Shown: one piece after another, positions 1-6,840 of the stretch
How the letters are laid out: the number at the start of each line of letters is the position of its first letter
Numbering within the stretch: the first letter of the stretch is position 1
Origin: Endomicrobiia bacterium
GTDB lineage: Bacteria; Elusimicrobiota; Endomicrobiia; Endomicrobiales; Endomicrobiaceae
DNA: 8,214 nt
Direction of reading: 5' to 3'
Assembly: GCA_025998355.1 (NCBI GenBank)
Contig: BNVV01000058.1
Span: 1-8,214, forward strand
Position numbers and translations under genes: made by a program
Notes under the pieces: generated by a model
What the model was told of the DNA's origin: nothing
Seen by the model: the letters and a program-made list of their open reading frames with translations, nothing else
The model's database searches: none

Positions 1-95
1 TTGTAACTGTCTCAAGTCTGATAATATGTCCAAATACTTTATCGTCCTATACGCACAACTTTTGCTGACATTGTAACTGTCTTGCGATAATATGT
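1..95. repeat. Short direct repeat inside the transposase remnant
   Basis: TTGTAACTGTCT occurs at 1-12 and 71-82, each followed by GATAATATGT (20-29 and 86-95). The two copies lie in the broken transposase, where on the minus strand they encode NILSQDSYN and DILSDLRQLQ. This is either an internal duplication in decaying DNA or chance similarity of adjacent codons. Confidence 0.45.
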
Positions 96-288
96 TCGGG
101 TATTGCCTGAAGTACTCAAACATCATCTTTACTATCTTTGCTATACTCAATTTTCTCTTTACTCACCACTCCCCTTATCTTTTCTTACTCCTTGTTATCC
201 TTACTGTTTTGTCAAATGTCCCTTTCTTTACTCTCATTAATACTAAACCCATTCCATTTAACCCGCCCGCTTTCTTTTTCTGTTTCAT
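1..288 (-). pseudogene. Broken IS5-family transposase, N-terminal part (continues past left edge)
   Basis: Reading leftwards from an ATG at 288, one frame runs to the window edge with two in-frame stops, TAA at 175-177 and TGA at 163-165. Before the stops it contains RVKKGTFDKTVRI. After them it contains KLSI, FEYFRQYPNIL and YNVSKSCAYRTIKYLDIL. This order matches the N-terminus of IS5-group transposases with an HTH_Tnp_4-type domain, whose members read roughly 'GVKxxTFxKMV ... KLSIEDQ ... EYxREYRTYFHIG ... YGVSESTAYRTIKWVE'. That comparison is from memory. The DDE catalytic domain would lie outside the window. The long T-rich plus-strand ORF over 92-370 is the antisense shadow of this gene. 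The stops mark a dead copy. Confidence 0.68.
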
Positions 289-366
289 AGTACTTCTATT
301 GTACTTTTATATGTTAGTTATTAAGAGGTCTATTGTTTTTCCTTATGCTATGAGATTGTGCAAAAT

Positions 367-395
367 TTGACTTTATCCCTTAAACAACATAGAAT
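367..395 (+). promoter_or_regulatory. Sigma70-like promoter for the ferredoxin/oxidoreductase operon
   Basis: TTGACT (367-372), a 17-bp spacer and TAGAAT (390-395) each match the consensus hexamers at five of six positions with ideal spacing. Initiation 6-8 bases after the -10 box falls at about 401-403, only two to four bases before the ATG at 405. No Shine-Dalgarno sequence stands in front of that ATG, so the transcript would be leaderless or nearly so. The -35 box lies in DNA next to the transposase remnant and may belong to the outer end of that element. Confidence 0.6.
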
Positions 396-404
396 GAGCC
401 CGTT

Positions 405-608
405 ATGCCAACAATTAAGATTAATTCCGACAGGTGCAAAGGTTGTAGTTTATGTATCAAAGCTTGCCCTAAGCAATGCATATCATTTTCAGAACAACTT
501 AATAAAACCGGATATCATTGGGTTGTTTTAGAAAAAGCAGATGCTTGTATGGGCTGTGGGTTTTGTTATTTGTTATGTCCTGATGTATGTATCGAGGTAT
601 ATAGATGA
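405..608 (+). CDS. korD: 2x[4Fe-4S] ferredoxin subunit of 2-oxoacid:ferredoxin oxidoreductase
   Basis: A 67-residue cytoplasmic ferredoxin. The first cluster motif is C11-x2-C14-x2-C17-x3-C21-P, the second C48-x2-C51-x2-C54-x3-C58-P, so all eight ligands for two [4Fe-4S] clusters are present. The length and its position directly before the alpha and beta genes are typical of the delta subunit of 2-oxoacid:ferredoxin oxidoreductases, which passes electrons from the TPP site to soluble ferredoxin. Its TGA overlaps the next gene's ATG (ATGA), implying translational coupling. No ribosome binding site is visible upstream and the promoter suggests a leaderless mRNA. A general ferredoxin role cannot be excluded, but the operon context argues for the complex. 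Confidence 0.88.
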   Translation: MPTIKINSDRCKGCSLCIKACPKQCISFSEQLNKTGYHWVVLEKADACMGCGFCYLLCPDVCIEVYR

Positions 609-1648
609 AAAAACTTGTAAAAGGAAATATTGCTCTATGCGAGGGCGCAATTGCAGCAGGTCTTCAGTGTTATTTTGGTTATCCGATAACACCCCAAAAC
701 GAGGTTCCGTCTTATTTTTCAAGAAAAATGATTGAGCTGGGGAAAGTTTTTATTCAAGCCGAATCTGAAATTGCAGCGGCAAACATGGTTTTAGGGGCAG
801 CTGTAACGGGGAAGAGAGCTATGACTTCTTCTTCTTCTCCTGGAATATCATTAAAACAAGAAGCAATTTCTTACATGGCAGGAATGGAAGTTCCTGCGCT
901 TATAGTTAATGTACAAAGAGGTGGCCCGGGTCTTGGAAACATTGCAGGTTCGCAGTCTGACTATTTTCAAGCTGTAAAAGGCGGAGGACACGGAGATTAC
1001 AAAATAATTGTTACCTCACCAAACTGTGTTCAGGAGATGTATGAAATGGCTTATGATGCTTTTGATTTAGCCGAGAGCTACAGGACTCCAGTTATGATAC
1101 TTGCAGACGGTATAGTAGGACAAATGATGGAGCCAGTGGATTTCAATAAGTCTGACAAAAAAGATTTTGTTGAACAAGACTGGATTCTAAACGGCGCCAA
1201 AAACAGAGAATCTAGATCGGTTAAGTCTCTCCTTATGAAAGACGGCGCTTTAGAACAACATAATATTCAATTGCAGGAAAAATATAAAAAAATAACTGAA
1301 AATGAAGTTAGGTATGAATCGTATCTCACAGAAGATGCCAATATTATTATGGTAGCTTATGGTATTTCTTCGAGAATAGCCAAATCCGCAGTAAAACTTG
1401 CAAGAAAGAATGGTATTAAAGCTGGATTGTTAAGACCAAAAACATTATGGCCATTTCCTTCTGACGCAATAAATTCTATTGCTAAACCTGGTGTAAAATT
1501 TTTAGTTGTCGAGTTAAATCACGGTCAAATGCTTGAAGATGTAAAACTTGCAGTTAACGGCAAAACAAATATTAAATTTTTGGGCAAAGCAGGCGGTGGA
1601 CTTGTTACAGAACAGGGAATACTAAAAAAGCTACAGAATGAAATGTAG
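605..1648 (+). CDS. korA: 2-oxoacid:ferredoxin oxidoreductase alpha subunit (KorA/VorB type)
   Basis: A 347-residue alpha subunit carrying the pyrimidine-binding half of the TPP site. Visible family blocks are [13 protein letters not shown] (23-35), [12 protein letters not shown] (75-86), the stretch from R105 with [15 protein letters not shown], and a C-terminal [11 protein letters not shown] before a Gly-rich end. The sequence is closest, from memory, to the VorB subgroup (2-oxoisovalerate) of this superfamily; many such genes are annotated as 2-oxoglutarate enzymes, and the substrate cannot be settled from sequence. The complex converts a 2-oxoacid plus CoA to acyl-CoA and CO2, reducing ferredoxin. 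GAGG at 594-597, seven bases before the ATG, supports the start. It overlaps the ferredoxin gene by four bases and the beta gene follows closely. Confidence 0.9.
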   Translation: MKKLVKGNIALCEGAIAAGLQCYFGYPITPQNEVPSYFSRKMIELGKVFIQAESEIAAANMVLGAAVTGKRAMTSSSSPGISLKQEAISYMAGMEVPALIVNVQRGGPGLGNIAGSQSDYFQAVKGGGHGDYKIIVTSPNCVQEMYEMAYDAFDLAESYRTPVMILADGIVGQMMEPVDFNKSDKKDFVEQDWILNGAKNRESRSVKSLLMKDGALEQHNIQLQEKYKKITENEVRYESYLTEDANIIMVAYGISSRIAKSAVKLARKNGIKAGLLRPKTLWPFPSDAINSIAKPGVKFLVVELNHGQMLEDVKLAVNGKTNIKFLGKAGGGLVTEQGILKKLQNEM

Positions 1649-1670
1649 AAGTGTTTTGTTGGGACAAAAT

Positions 1671-2411
1671 ATGGAAAAAATATTATCAAAGCCTAAAAGT
1701 TTAAAAGATACAACTTTCTCTTATTGTCCAGGATGCGGACATGGCATAATCCACAGACTTGTTGCAGAATGTATAGATGAACTGGACGTAAGAGAAAAGA
1801 CTATTGCTGTCGCGCCTGTGGGATGTGCTGTGTTTGCCTACGATTATTTCAATTTTGACGTTACAGAAGCTCCTCATGGAAGACCTCCCGCAGTTGCCAC
1901 AGGTATAAAAAGAACGAATCCTGATAAATTTGTATTTACATATCAGGGCGATGGGGATATAGCTGCAATAGGAATGGCAGAAACTATACACGCGGCAAAC
2001 AGAGGTGAGAATATAACAATAATATTTGTAAACAATGCAAATTATGGTATGACGGGTGGGCAAATGGCGCCTACAACATTACTTGGGCAAGTAACAGAAA
2101 CCACCCCTTTTGGAAGAGATACTAAAAGAGAGGGCTATCCTATAAAACTTTGTGAGCTTCTTTCAACATTAGAGGGAACTACATATCTGGAAAGAGTCGC
2201 AGTATATAACCCTCAAAACGTAATAAATGCAAAGAAAGCGATAAAAAAAGCTTTTCAATGCCAAATCGACAGTAAAGGATTTTCGTTGGTCGAAGTTATA
2301 TCGAACTGTCCTGTTGATTGGGGTATGACTCCTCTTGATTCTATAAAATGGGTAGAAGAAACATTCATCAAGTCTTTCCCTATTGGTGTAATTAAAGATA
2401 AATTAATCTAA
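1671..2411 (+). CDS. korB: 2-oxoacid:ferredoxin oxidoreductase beta subunit (TPP-binding)
   Basis: About 246 residues from the ATG at 1671. An upstream ATG at 1638 would add 11 residues and overlap the alpha gene. I prefer 1671 because [11 protein letters not shown] followed by the YCPGCGHG block is where family members normally begin. Neither start has a strong ribosome binding site (only GGGAC at 1661-1664/5 before 1671). The motifs are CPGCGH (19-24) and the TPP/Mg site GDGD (93-96), followed by [11 protein letters not shown] (121-131), which complete the diphosphate-binding half of the active site. It pairs with the alpha subunit upstream. Normally a gamma subunit gene of about 180 codons follows; here none does. 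Its TAA overlaps an ATG opening a 22-codon ORF (2411-2479) that resembles nothing I know. Confidence 0.9.
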   Translation: MEKILSKPKSLKDTTFSYCPGCGHGIIHRLVAECIDELDVREKTIAVAPVGCAVFAYDYFNFDVTEAPHGRPPAVATGIKRTNPDKFVFTYQGDGDIAAIGMAETIHAANRGENITIIFVNNANYGMTGGQMAPTTLLGQVTETTPFGRDTKREGYPIKLCELLSTLEGTTYLERVAVYNPQNVINAKKAIKKAFQCQIDSKGFSLVEVISNCPVDWGMTPLDSIKWVEETFIKSFPIGVIKDKLI

Positions 2412-2475
2412 TGGAACCCTCTAAGAACCTTCTAAAACTTTACAAAAAAATACAAAGCAAAATGCATCATATCAT

Positions 2476-2669
2476 GTAAAAGGAAATGTCAAGCTCAATA
2501 TAGCTTGGGGGTAATGTATTACAAAGGGGAAGGGGTAGAGCAAAATTATAAAAAAGCAACTAACTGATTTAAAAAAGCAGCACAACAAGGACATTTTGGT
2601 GCTAGAGCAGAATTAACAAAAATTAATTCTTGGGAGCAAGTAGTTCCGCAGTTTTTGCGGTTTTTGTAA
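2476..2669 (+). pseudogene. Sel1-repeat (SLR) protein remnant
   Basis: Frame 2493-2669 translates to AQYSLGVMYYKGEGVEQNY, then KKATN, a TGA stop (2565-2567), and FKKAAQQGHFGARAEL. This is a textbook Sel1-like repeat (A-Y-LG-Y--G-GV--NY-KA--W--KAA-QG---A) in which the conserved Trp codon TGG has become TGA. Just upstream, KGNV (2479-2490) lies in a different frame and would continue into QAQY if one frameshift were repaired. Only a single repeat is left and no start is recognisable, so this is the tail of a dead gene. Sel1 proteins are helical solenoid scaffolds, often expanded in host-associated bacteria. Confidence 0.75.
2646..2667 (+). terminator. Small hairpin with T-tract, possible terminator
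   Basis: CCGCA (2646-2650) and TGCGG (2656-2660) form a perfect 5-bp stem around a GTTTT loop, followed directly by TTTTTGT. It overlaps the end of the Sel1 remnant and could end transcription from the oxidoreductase operon. The stem is short, so its strength is doubtful. Confidence 0.45.
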
Positions 2670-2808
2670 TTTATACCAAAGATCAAAACAATCCGGCAAA
2701 CATAGGTGTAGACATAAAGTGGCAATGACAGAACAAATGTAAGAGTATGGAAGTTGGTTGTCGTCTTTGCAGGCAGCAGGTTTGAGTATCAATATCTGTA
2801 TAAAATTT
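2670..2808. other. Spacer before glyQ
   Basis: No intact gene. One frame over about 2685-2724 reads NNPANIGVDIKWQ before a stop, perhaps another fragment of a lost gene, but I cannot identify it. A TATAAA at 2799-2804 is too close to the glyQ ribosome binding site to serve as its -10 box, so the glyQ promoter is not located. Confidence 0.35.
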
Positions 2809-2813
2809 GGGAG
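2809..2813 (+). promoter_or_regulatory. Ribosome binding site fixing the glyQ start
   Basis: GGGAG stands eight bases before the ATG at 2822. A longer frame could begin at TTG 2807, but that codon overlaps this site, so the ATG is the likely start. Confidence 0.65.
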
Positions 2814-2821
2814 ATTATAAT

Positions 2822-3661
2822 ATGAACTTTCAAGAGATTATTATGACTTTGCAGGAGTTTTGGGCAAGACAAGAATGTCTTATATGGCAACCTTATGATT
2901 TAGAAAAAGGCGCAGGGACATTTAACCCCGCTGCATTTTTACGTTCTTTAGGCCAAAAACCGTGGAACGTGGCCTATGTCGAACCTTCCAGAAGACCTAC
3001 AGACGGAAGATATGGCGAAAATCCAAATAGGTTGCAGCGTTATTATCAGTTTCAGGTTATTATGAAACCTGTCCCTAAAAATATACAGCAAATATATTTA
3101 GAAAGTTTAAAGGCAATGGGTCTTAATCCTAAAAAACATGATATAAGATTTGTCGAGGACGATTGGGAATCTCCAACTCTTGGCGCATGGGGGCTTGGGT
3201 GGGAGGTGTGGATTGACGGTATGGAAGCAACACAATTTACATATTTTCAGCAGGTTGGAGGTATTTCTTTAAACCCGATTTCTGTTGAAATTACATATGG
3301 TATTGAAAGAATTGCAATGTATGTTCAAAAGAAAAACAATATATATGATTTACAATGGAATGATAATTTGACTTATGGTGATGTTCATCTTGAAGATGAG
3401 AAACAATGGTCTTTTTATAATTTTGAAAAAGCAAATGTGGATATGTTAAAACAACACTTTTGTGATTGGGAGAGTGAGGCAAAAAAACTTGTGCAGGAAA
3501 ACCTACCTCTTCCTGCTTATGATGCAGTTATGAAGTGTTCTCATTTATTTAATTTGCTTGATGCAAGAGGCACAATTTCTGTTTCCGAAAGAGTTGGTTA
3601 TATTTTGAGAGTTCGTACCATTGCAAAGATTGTTGCTGAAGAATACTTGGCTATATGCTAG
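2822..3661 (+). CDS. glyQ: Glycyl-tRNA synthetase alpha subunit
   Basis: A 279-residue protein beginning [17 protein letters not shown], the usual GlyQ N-terminus. The alpha subunit is the class II catalytic core that forms glycyl-adenylate; with GlyS it makes the alpha2beta2 enzyme that charges tRNA-Gly in the cytoplasm. Diagnostic blocks are [28 protein letters not shown], the Trp-rich [18 protein letters not shown] region, TYFQQVGG, motif 3 [11 protein letters not shown], and the C-terminal [17 protein letters not shown]. Nothing conserved appears to be missing and the length is only slightly below the usual 290-300. An internal deletion or frameshift is not evident. Its partner gene lies 296 bp downstream on the same strand rather than overlapping or adjoining it. 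Confidence 0.96.
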   Translation: MNFQEIIMTLQEFWARQECLIWQPYDLEKGAGTFNPAAFLRSLGQKPWNVAYVEPSRRPTDGRYGENPNRLQRYYQFQVIMKPVPKNIQQIYLESLKAMGLNPKKHDIRFVEDDWESPTLGAWGLGWEVWIDGMEATQFTYFQQVGGISLNPISVEITYGIERIAMYVQKKNNIYDLQWNDNLTYGDVHLEDEKQWSFYNFEKANVDMLKQHFCDWESEAKKLVQENLPLPAYDAVMKCSHLFNLLDARGTISVSERVGYILRVRTIAKIVAEEYLAIC

Positions 3662-3793
3662 GTAGTAATGTATAAATGTTTATTACAATTATTTGTGTCG
3701 CCACTTGCTATGAGCCCACAATCTAAGATATTTGATGGTAAACTTAAATGACGATGAAGCAATCCAGTGACGCTAAGTTGAAATTATTACAAA

Positions 3794-3821
3794 TTGCAAA
3801 TTTATGTAGGACACATATAAT
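3794..3821 (+). promoter_or_regulatory. Candidate glyS promoter P1
   Basis: TTGCAA (3794-3799), 16-bp spacer, TATAAT (3816-3821): a perfect -10 box and a four-of-six -35 box. It lies in the glyQ-glyS spacer, so glyS may be transcribed separately from glyQ. Confidence 0.45.
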
Positions 3822-3827
3822 GGTTCC

Positions 3828-3855
3828 TTAAAAAAGTACAATTTCGATGTATAAT
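3828..3855 (+). promoter_or_regulatory. Candidate glyS promoter P2
   Basis: TTAAAA (3828-3833), 16-bp spacer, TATAAT (3850-3855). A third TATAAT at 3871-3876 has no matching -35 box. Any of these would give glyS a 5' leader of roughly 75-130 bases containing the 16-codon ORF at 3893-3943. Confidence 0.42.
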
Positions 3856-3892
3856 AGTGTCTGGAAAAAATATAATTTATACTGAAGGTCTA

Positions 3893-3943
3893 ATGAAAAA
3901 TATTATAGCAATAGTTATTAAAAATTATTTTGTTACAAAATAA
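3893..3943 (+). CDS. Possible 16-aa upstream ORF before glyS
   Basis: ATG at 3893 to TAA at 3943 encodes MKNIIAIVIKNYFVTK. GAAGG at 3884-3888 stands four bases before the ATG, a somewhat tight but usable ribosome binding site, and the stop lies 14 bases before the glyS ATG. That arrangement would allow translational coupling or leader-peptide control. It may equally be the signal-like start of a lost gene or chance in AT-rich DNA. It holds no glycine codon, so classic glycine attenuation is unlikely. Confidence 0.25.
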   Translation: MKNIIAIVIKNYFVTK

Positions 3944-3957
3944 ACGCGGAGTAAAAA

Positions 3958-6072
3958 ATGGTTGATGAAAATATAAAAAACGCTTTACTTGAGATTGGCA
4001 CAGAAGAAATACCGTCCTCATACATTGAACCGGCTTTAAAGCAGATGGAGCAAATTGCTGCAAAGATGTTTAGCTCTTTAGGGTTGAAATACGACGCAAT
4101 GAAAACTTATGGTACTCCTAGAAGACTTGCTTTGATTGTTGAAAATATTGCAGAAAAGAGTGATGATAAAATAGAGGAAATTTTAGGACCGTCATTGAAA
4201 GCCGCTAAAGACGCGCAAGGTGAATTCTCTCAAGCAGCTATAGGTTTTGCTGCAAAAAGTGGCGTAACGCCTGAAAAACTTGTTATAAAAGTAACTGAAA
4301 GAGGAGAATATCTTTCTTTTATCAAAAAAACTAATGGAGAGAAAACGGATAAGCTTTTAGTTATAATTTTTCCAGAGATAATAAAAGGAATATCTTTCCC
4401 TAAGGTAATGATATGGGAAGAAAGCGGGTTTAAATTTGCAAGACCTATAAGAAATATAATAGCGCTTTATGGCAAAAAAATAATTAAATTTAAAATTGCT
4501 GATGTTGGATCGTCAAATTGGACTATAGGACTCCATGCTTATGATAACAGTAAAATAAAAATAGATTTTCCTGAAAATTACGTTGTGACAATGAAAAATA
4601 AATCTGTACTTGTCGATCAAAAAGAAAGACGCTATAAAATGAAAGGATCGATAGAGTCTGTTGTTGAAAATATTGGCAGCGTAATCTATGACGAAGAACT
4701 TATTGACGAAATAAATTATCTTGTTGAATACCCTTCAGCTGTTTTATGCGCTTTTGATAAAAAATATCTTGATTTACCCTCGGAAGCGCTTACGGTGTGC
4801 ATGAAAAAAAGTCAGAAATGTTTTGCCGTAAATGATAAAGCAGGTAAGTTTTCAAATTATTTTATTGGAGTCAAGAATGGGATTTCAGCGTATCAGGAAG
4901 TTGCAAAAGAGGGATACGAAAGGGTTGTTGCCGCAAGACTTGCAGATGCTGAATTTTTTTATCGTAACGACTTAAAAACTGGGCTTTCTGCTAATGTGGA
5001 AAAATTAAAAGGTGTTGTTTTTCATAAAGAGATAGGAACAGTTTATGAAAAAATCGAACGTATTAAACAAATAGCGGATCTTTTTAATAAAGAATTTAAT
5101 ATGCAAATTAACAGCACATTACTTGAAAAAGCAATAATGTTTTCGAAAGCTGATTTGGTAAGCGAAATGGTTTTTGAATATCCCGAACTTCAGGGTGTAA
5201 TGGGTAAAATTTATGCTTTAAAGTTGGGGGCAAATCCAGAACTTGCCGAGTCTATAGAACAACATTACCTTCCGCTAAGTGCATCAGGACAGCTTCCATC
5301 AAACAAAATAGCGTTGTTGATATCTTTGGCTGACAAGATAGATACTCTAGCTGCAAATTTTTCCATAGGACTTGAGCCATCAGGTTCGGCAGATCCTTAT
5401 GGTTTAAGAAGATATGGAATAGGTTTTATAAGAATTGCAATGGAGAATTTGCCAAATCAAGACTTGTCGGAAGCTGTTGCAAAAGTTTTTGAGTTTTTAC
5501 CTGAAAATGTAAAAAGCAATCCTAGAGCAAAAAATGCTTACGAAAGACTGATTAACTTCTTCTGGCAGAGAATAGAAGGAGTTCTTCAAGCGCAAGGATA
5601 TAGTTCTTATGAAGTAAAAGCAGTTGCAAATGAATCGAAAATTTATAAGTTGAAAGCCCTTGGCTCTTTACAGCCTAAGCTTAACGCTTTGCAAAATGCG
5701 ATAAAGAAAGGCAATTTCATATCCGTAGCTGCCGTATTTAAAAGAATAAACAATATTGTAAATCAGGCAAAACAGCAAAATATAAATATATCGCAAACAA
5801 TCAACGAATCTTTACTTTCTAACGATGCCGAGAAAATTCTTTTTATCTGCACCAAAGAGACAAAAACGGAAATTGAAAATTATATATCAAAAAATGAATA
5901 TAGTAAGGTTTTTGATAAAGTTTTGGATATGAAACCTGCAATTGACTGCTTCTTTGATAAAGTTATGGTTATGACGGAGGATGAATCTGTAAAATTAAAC
6001 AGAATTTCTCTATTAAATTGTATAAGAACTATATTTGCAGGATTTATAGATTTTTCGGCTTTACAACAGTAA
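3958..6072 (+). CDS. glyS: Glycyl-tRNA synthetase beta subunit
   Basis: A 704-residue beta subunit, close to the family's usual 690-700. It begins with the family block LLEIGTEEIPSSYIEPAL (10-27), then TYGTPRRLALIV (50-61), WEESGFKFARPIRN (about 152-165), CMKKSQKCFAV, ARLADAEFFYRNDLK, KGVVFHKEIGT, SKADLVSEMVFEYPELQGVMG, HYLPLSASGQLPSN and LADKIDTLAANFSIGLEPSGSADPYGLRR (ending near 487). The C-terminal part is the helical DALR-type domain, with KRINNIV. The beta subunit recognises tRNA-Gly and assembles with GlyQ. GGAG at 3948-3951, six bases before the ATG, supports the start. The spacer from glyQ is unusually long. A strong terminator follows about 120 bases after the stop. Confidence 0.96.
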   Translation: MVDENIKNALLEIGTEEIPSSYIEPALKQMEQIAAKMFSSLGLKYDAMKTYGTPRRLALIVENIAEKSDDKIEEILGPSLKAAKDAQGEFSQAAIGFAAKSGVTPEKLVIKVTERGEYLSFIKKTNGEKTDKLLVIIFPEIIKGISFPKVMIWEESGFKFARPIRNIIALYGKKIIKFKIADVGSSNWTIGLHAYDNSKIKIDFPENYVVTMKNKSVLVDQKERRYKMKGSIESVVENIGSVIYDEELIDEINYLVEYPSAVLCAFDKKYLDLPSEALTVCMKKSQKCFAVNDKAGKFSNYFIGVKNGISAYQEVAKEGYERVVAARLADAEFFYRNDLKTGLSANVEKLKGVVFHKEIGTVYEKIERIKQIADLFNKEFNMQINSTLLEKAIMFSKADLVSEMVFEYPELQGVMGKIYALKLGANPELAESIEQHYLPLSASGQLPSNKIALLISLADKIDTLAANFSIGLEPSGSADPYGLRRYGIGFIRIAMENLPNQDLSEAVAKVFEFLPENVKSNPRAKNAYERLINFFWQRIEGVLQAQGYSSYEVKAVANESKIYKLKALGSLQPKLNALQNAIKKGNFISVAAVFKRINNIVNQAKQQNINISQTINESLLSNDAEKILFICTKETKTEIENYISKNEYSKVFDKVLDMKPAIDCFFDKVMVMTEDESVKLNRISLLNCIRTIFAGFIDFSALQQ

Positions 6073-6195
6073 TAATTTTAGTTGGCTATACTGCTTTAAG
6101 TGCTTGTCTTGCGCATCAGTTATTGTTTTTGAGGTTTATATTAGATCTATTTTGCAAATCTAGAGTTTTAAAATTATATATTTCAAACTTTAAAT

Positions 6196-6237
6196 GAACC
6201 TCCGCACAGCAAGTTTGCGCGGAGGTTCGTTTCGTTT
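6196..6237 (+). terminator. Strong rho-independent terminator after glyS
   Basis: GAACCTCCGC (6196-6205) pairs perfectly with GCGGAGGTTC (6219-6228). A second small stem GCAA/TTGC sits inside, and A/T pairs extend the base outward (6192-6195 with 6229-6232). The stem is followed by GTTTCGTTT and preceded by an A-rich stretch, so it could work on both strands. Confidence 0.85.
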
Positions 6238-6240
6238 GGC

Positions 6241-6450
6241 AAACGGAAATGCGTTATGAGACCTATAAAACTTGACAGTCGTACAGATGATATTTGTGTA
6301 GAATACTCACACAGGATAAGCAAAGTAGTTGATGGCAAAAGAGCAATAATAAGTAAGTAATAAAAAAGCAAAGAGTTGGTGCAGTCAGTGATGAAAGGAA
6401 GATGGAGGGTTTTAGAGTTTACGGGATGAATGTGTCACAAACAACATTTC
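6241..6450. other. Gene-poor stretch with short unexplained ORFs
   Basis: No gene I can identify. The plus-strand ORF 6256-6360 encodes 34 residues (MRPIKLDSRTDDICVEYSH then a basic end) with no ribosome binding site. A 29-residue ORF starts at the ATG within GGAAGATGGAGG near 6402. Both read as mixed-composition protein rather than low complexity, so they may be scraps of a lost gene, but neither matches a family I know. Confidence 0.3.
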
Positions 6451-6494
6451 ATAAATCTTATATAAATCTTACAAAAATCTTTTAAAAGTCTTGC
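6451..6494. repeat. Four 11-bp direct repeats
   Basis: ATAAATCTTAT (6451-6461), ATAAATCTTAC (6462-6472), AAAAATCTTTT (6473-6483) and AAAAGTCTTGC (6484-6494) follow one another with no gap and share the core AAATCTT/AAGTCTT. An 11-bp period places the cores on one face of the helix, as in operator arrays, iterons or curved DNA. They lie upstream of the duplicated exported-protein genes. Confidence 0.6.
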
Positions 6495-6584
6495 GCAGAA
6501 GTTTTGTAAGTGCTTGCGCGGATATCTCACAAAATTTCAAAAGTTCAAAGATTTCACAAGCATTATGTATTACAACAAAGGTGA

Positions 6585-6614
6585 TATTGCAGTAACGCTA
6601 GTATAACTGCAATA
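6585..6614. promoter_or_regulatory. 9-bp inverted repeat upstream of the gene pair
   Basis: TATTGCAGT (6585-6593) and ACTGCAATA (6606-6614) are perfect reverse complements around a 12-base centre, immediately before the first copy of the duplicated unit. No T-tract follows, so it is more likely an operator or RNA stem than a terminator. Only one copy exists; it is not part of the duplication. Confidence 0.45.
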
Positions 6615-6653
6615 AAGAAGTATTAGCAGTGCAGATGGTTTTTTAATTCTTTA

Positions 6654-6770
6654 AAGAAGACAGAAGTCGTCTAGAAGCGAGATTTTAATGATAAAGAAGA
6701 AAATGCCGCAAAAGAAGACTGAAGTTGTCTAGAAGTGACGGATTTTAATGACAAAGGAGGAAATAGCACG
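6654..6770 (+). repeat. Two tandem units of about 58 nt within leader copy 1
   Basis: Units starting at 6654 and 6712 share AAGAAGAC-N-GAAGT-Y-GTCTAGAAG, then a short gap, GATTTTAATGA-Y-AA and a purine run. AGAC and GTCT in each unit can pair around a 7-base loop. The second unit ends in a perfect Shine-Dalgarno-like AAAGGAGG (6753-6760) that leads to no ORF. Translation gives DFNDKEEN and DFNDKGGN in one frame, so a former coding repeat is as possible as an RNA element. Confidence 0.6.
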
Positions 6771-6792
6771 TAGTAGGCTCGCAGCGTAGAAG

Positions 6793-6813
6793 CTTTATGC
6801 TTTAAGCATAAAG
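6793..6813 (+). promoter_or_regulatory. Perfect 10-bp palindrome before the short exported-protein gene
   Basis: CTTTATGCTT and AAGCATAAAG flank a single T. The palindrome lies 27 bases before the start codon and is kept unchanged in the second copy (7239-7259). TAAAAT (6814-6819) follows at once and could be a -10 box, but no good -35 box is in place. It is likely an operator or a 5'-UTR hairpin controlling both genes alike. Confidence 0.6.
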
Positions 6814-6840
6814 TAAAATAGATGTAAAAAGGAGATTTAA

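Noticed and set aside
92..370. 92-codon plus-strand ORF resembling a small hydrophobic membrane protein
   Set aside because: It is the T-rich complement of the minus-strand transposase remnant, has no ribosome binding site, and would collide with the promoter at 367.
2799..2804. TATAAA as the glyQ -10 box
   Set aside because: Initiation would fall on the ribosome binding site, and no -35 box sits at the proper distance.
3662..3957. T-box riboswitch before glyS
   Set aside because: Glycyl-tRNA synthetase genes often carry one in Firmicutes, but the conserved GGTGG-ACCGCG block and an antiterminator/terminator pair are not visible.
6451..6494. CRISPR array
   Set aside because: The repeats abut with no spacers and are only 11 bp long.
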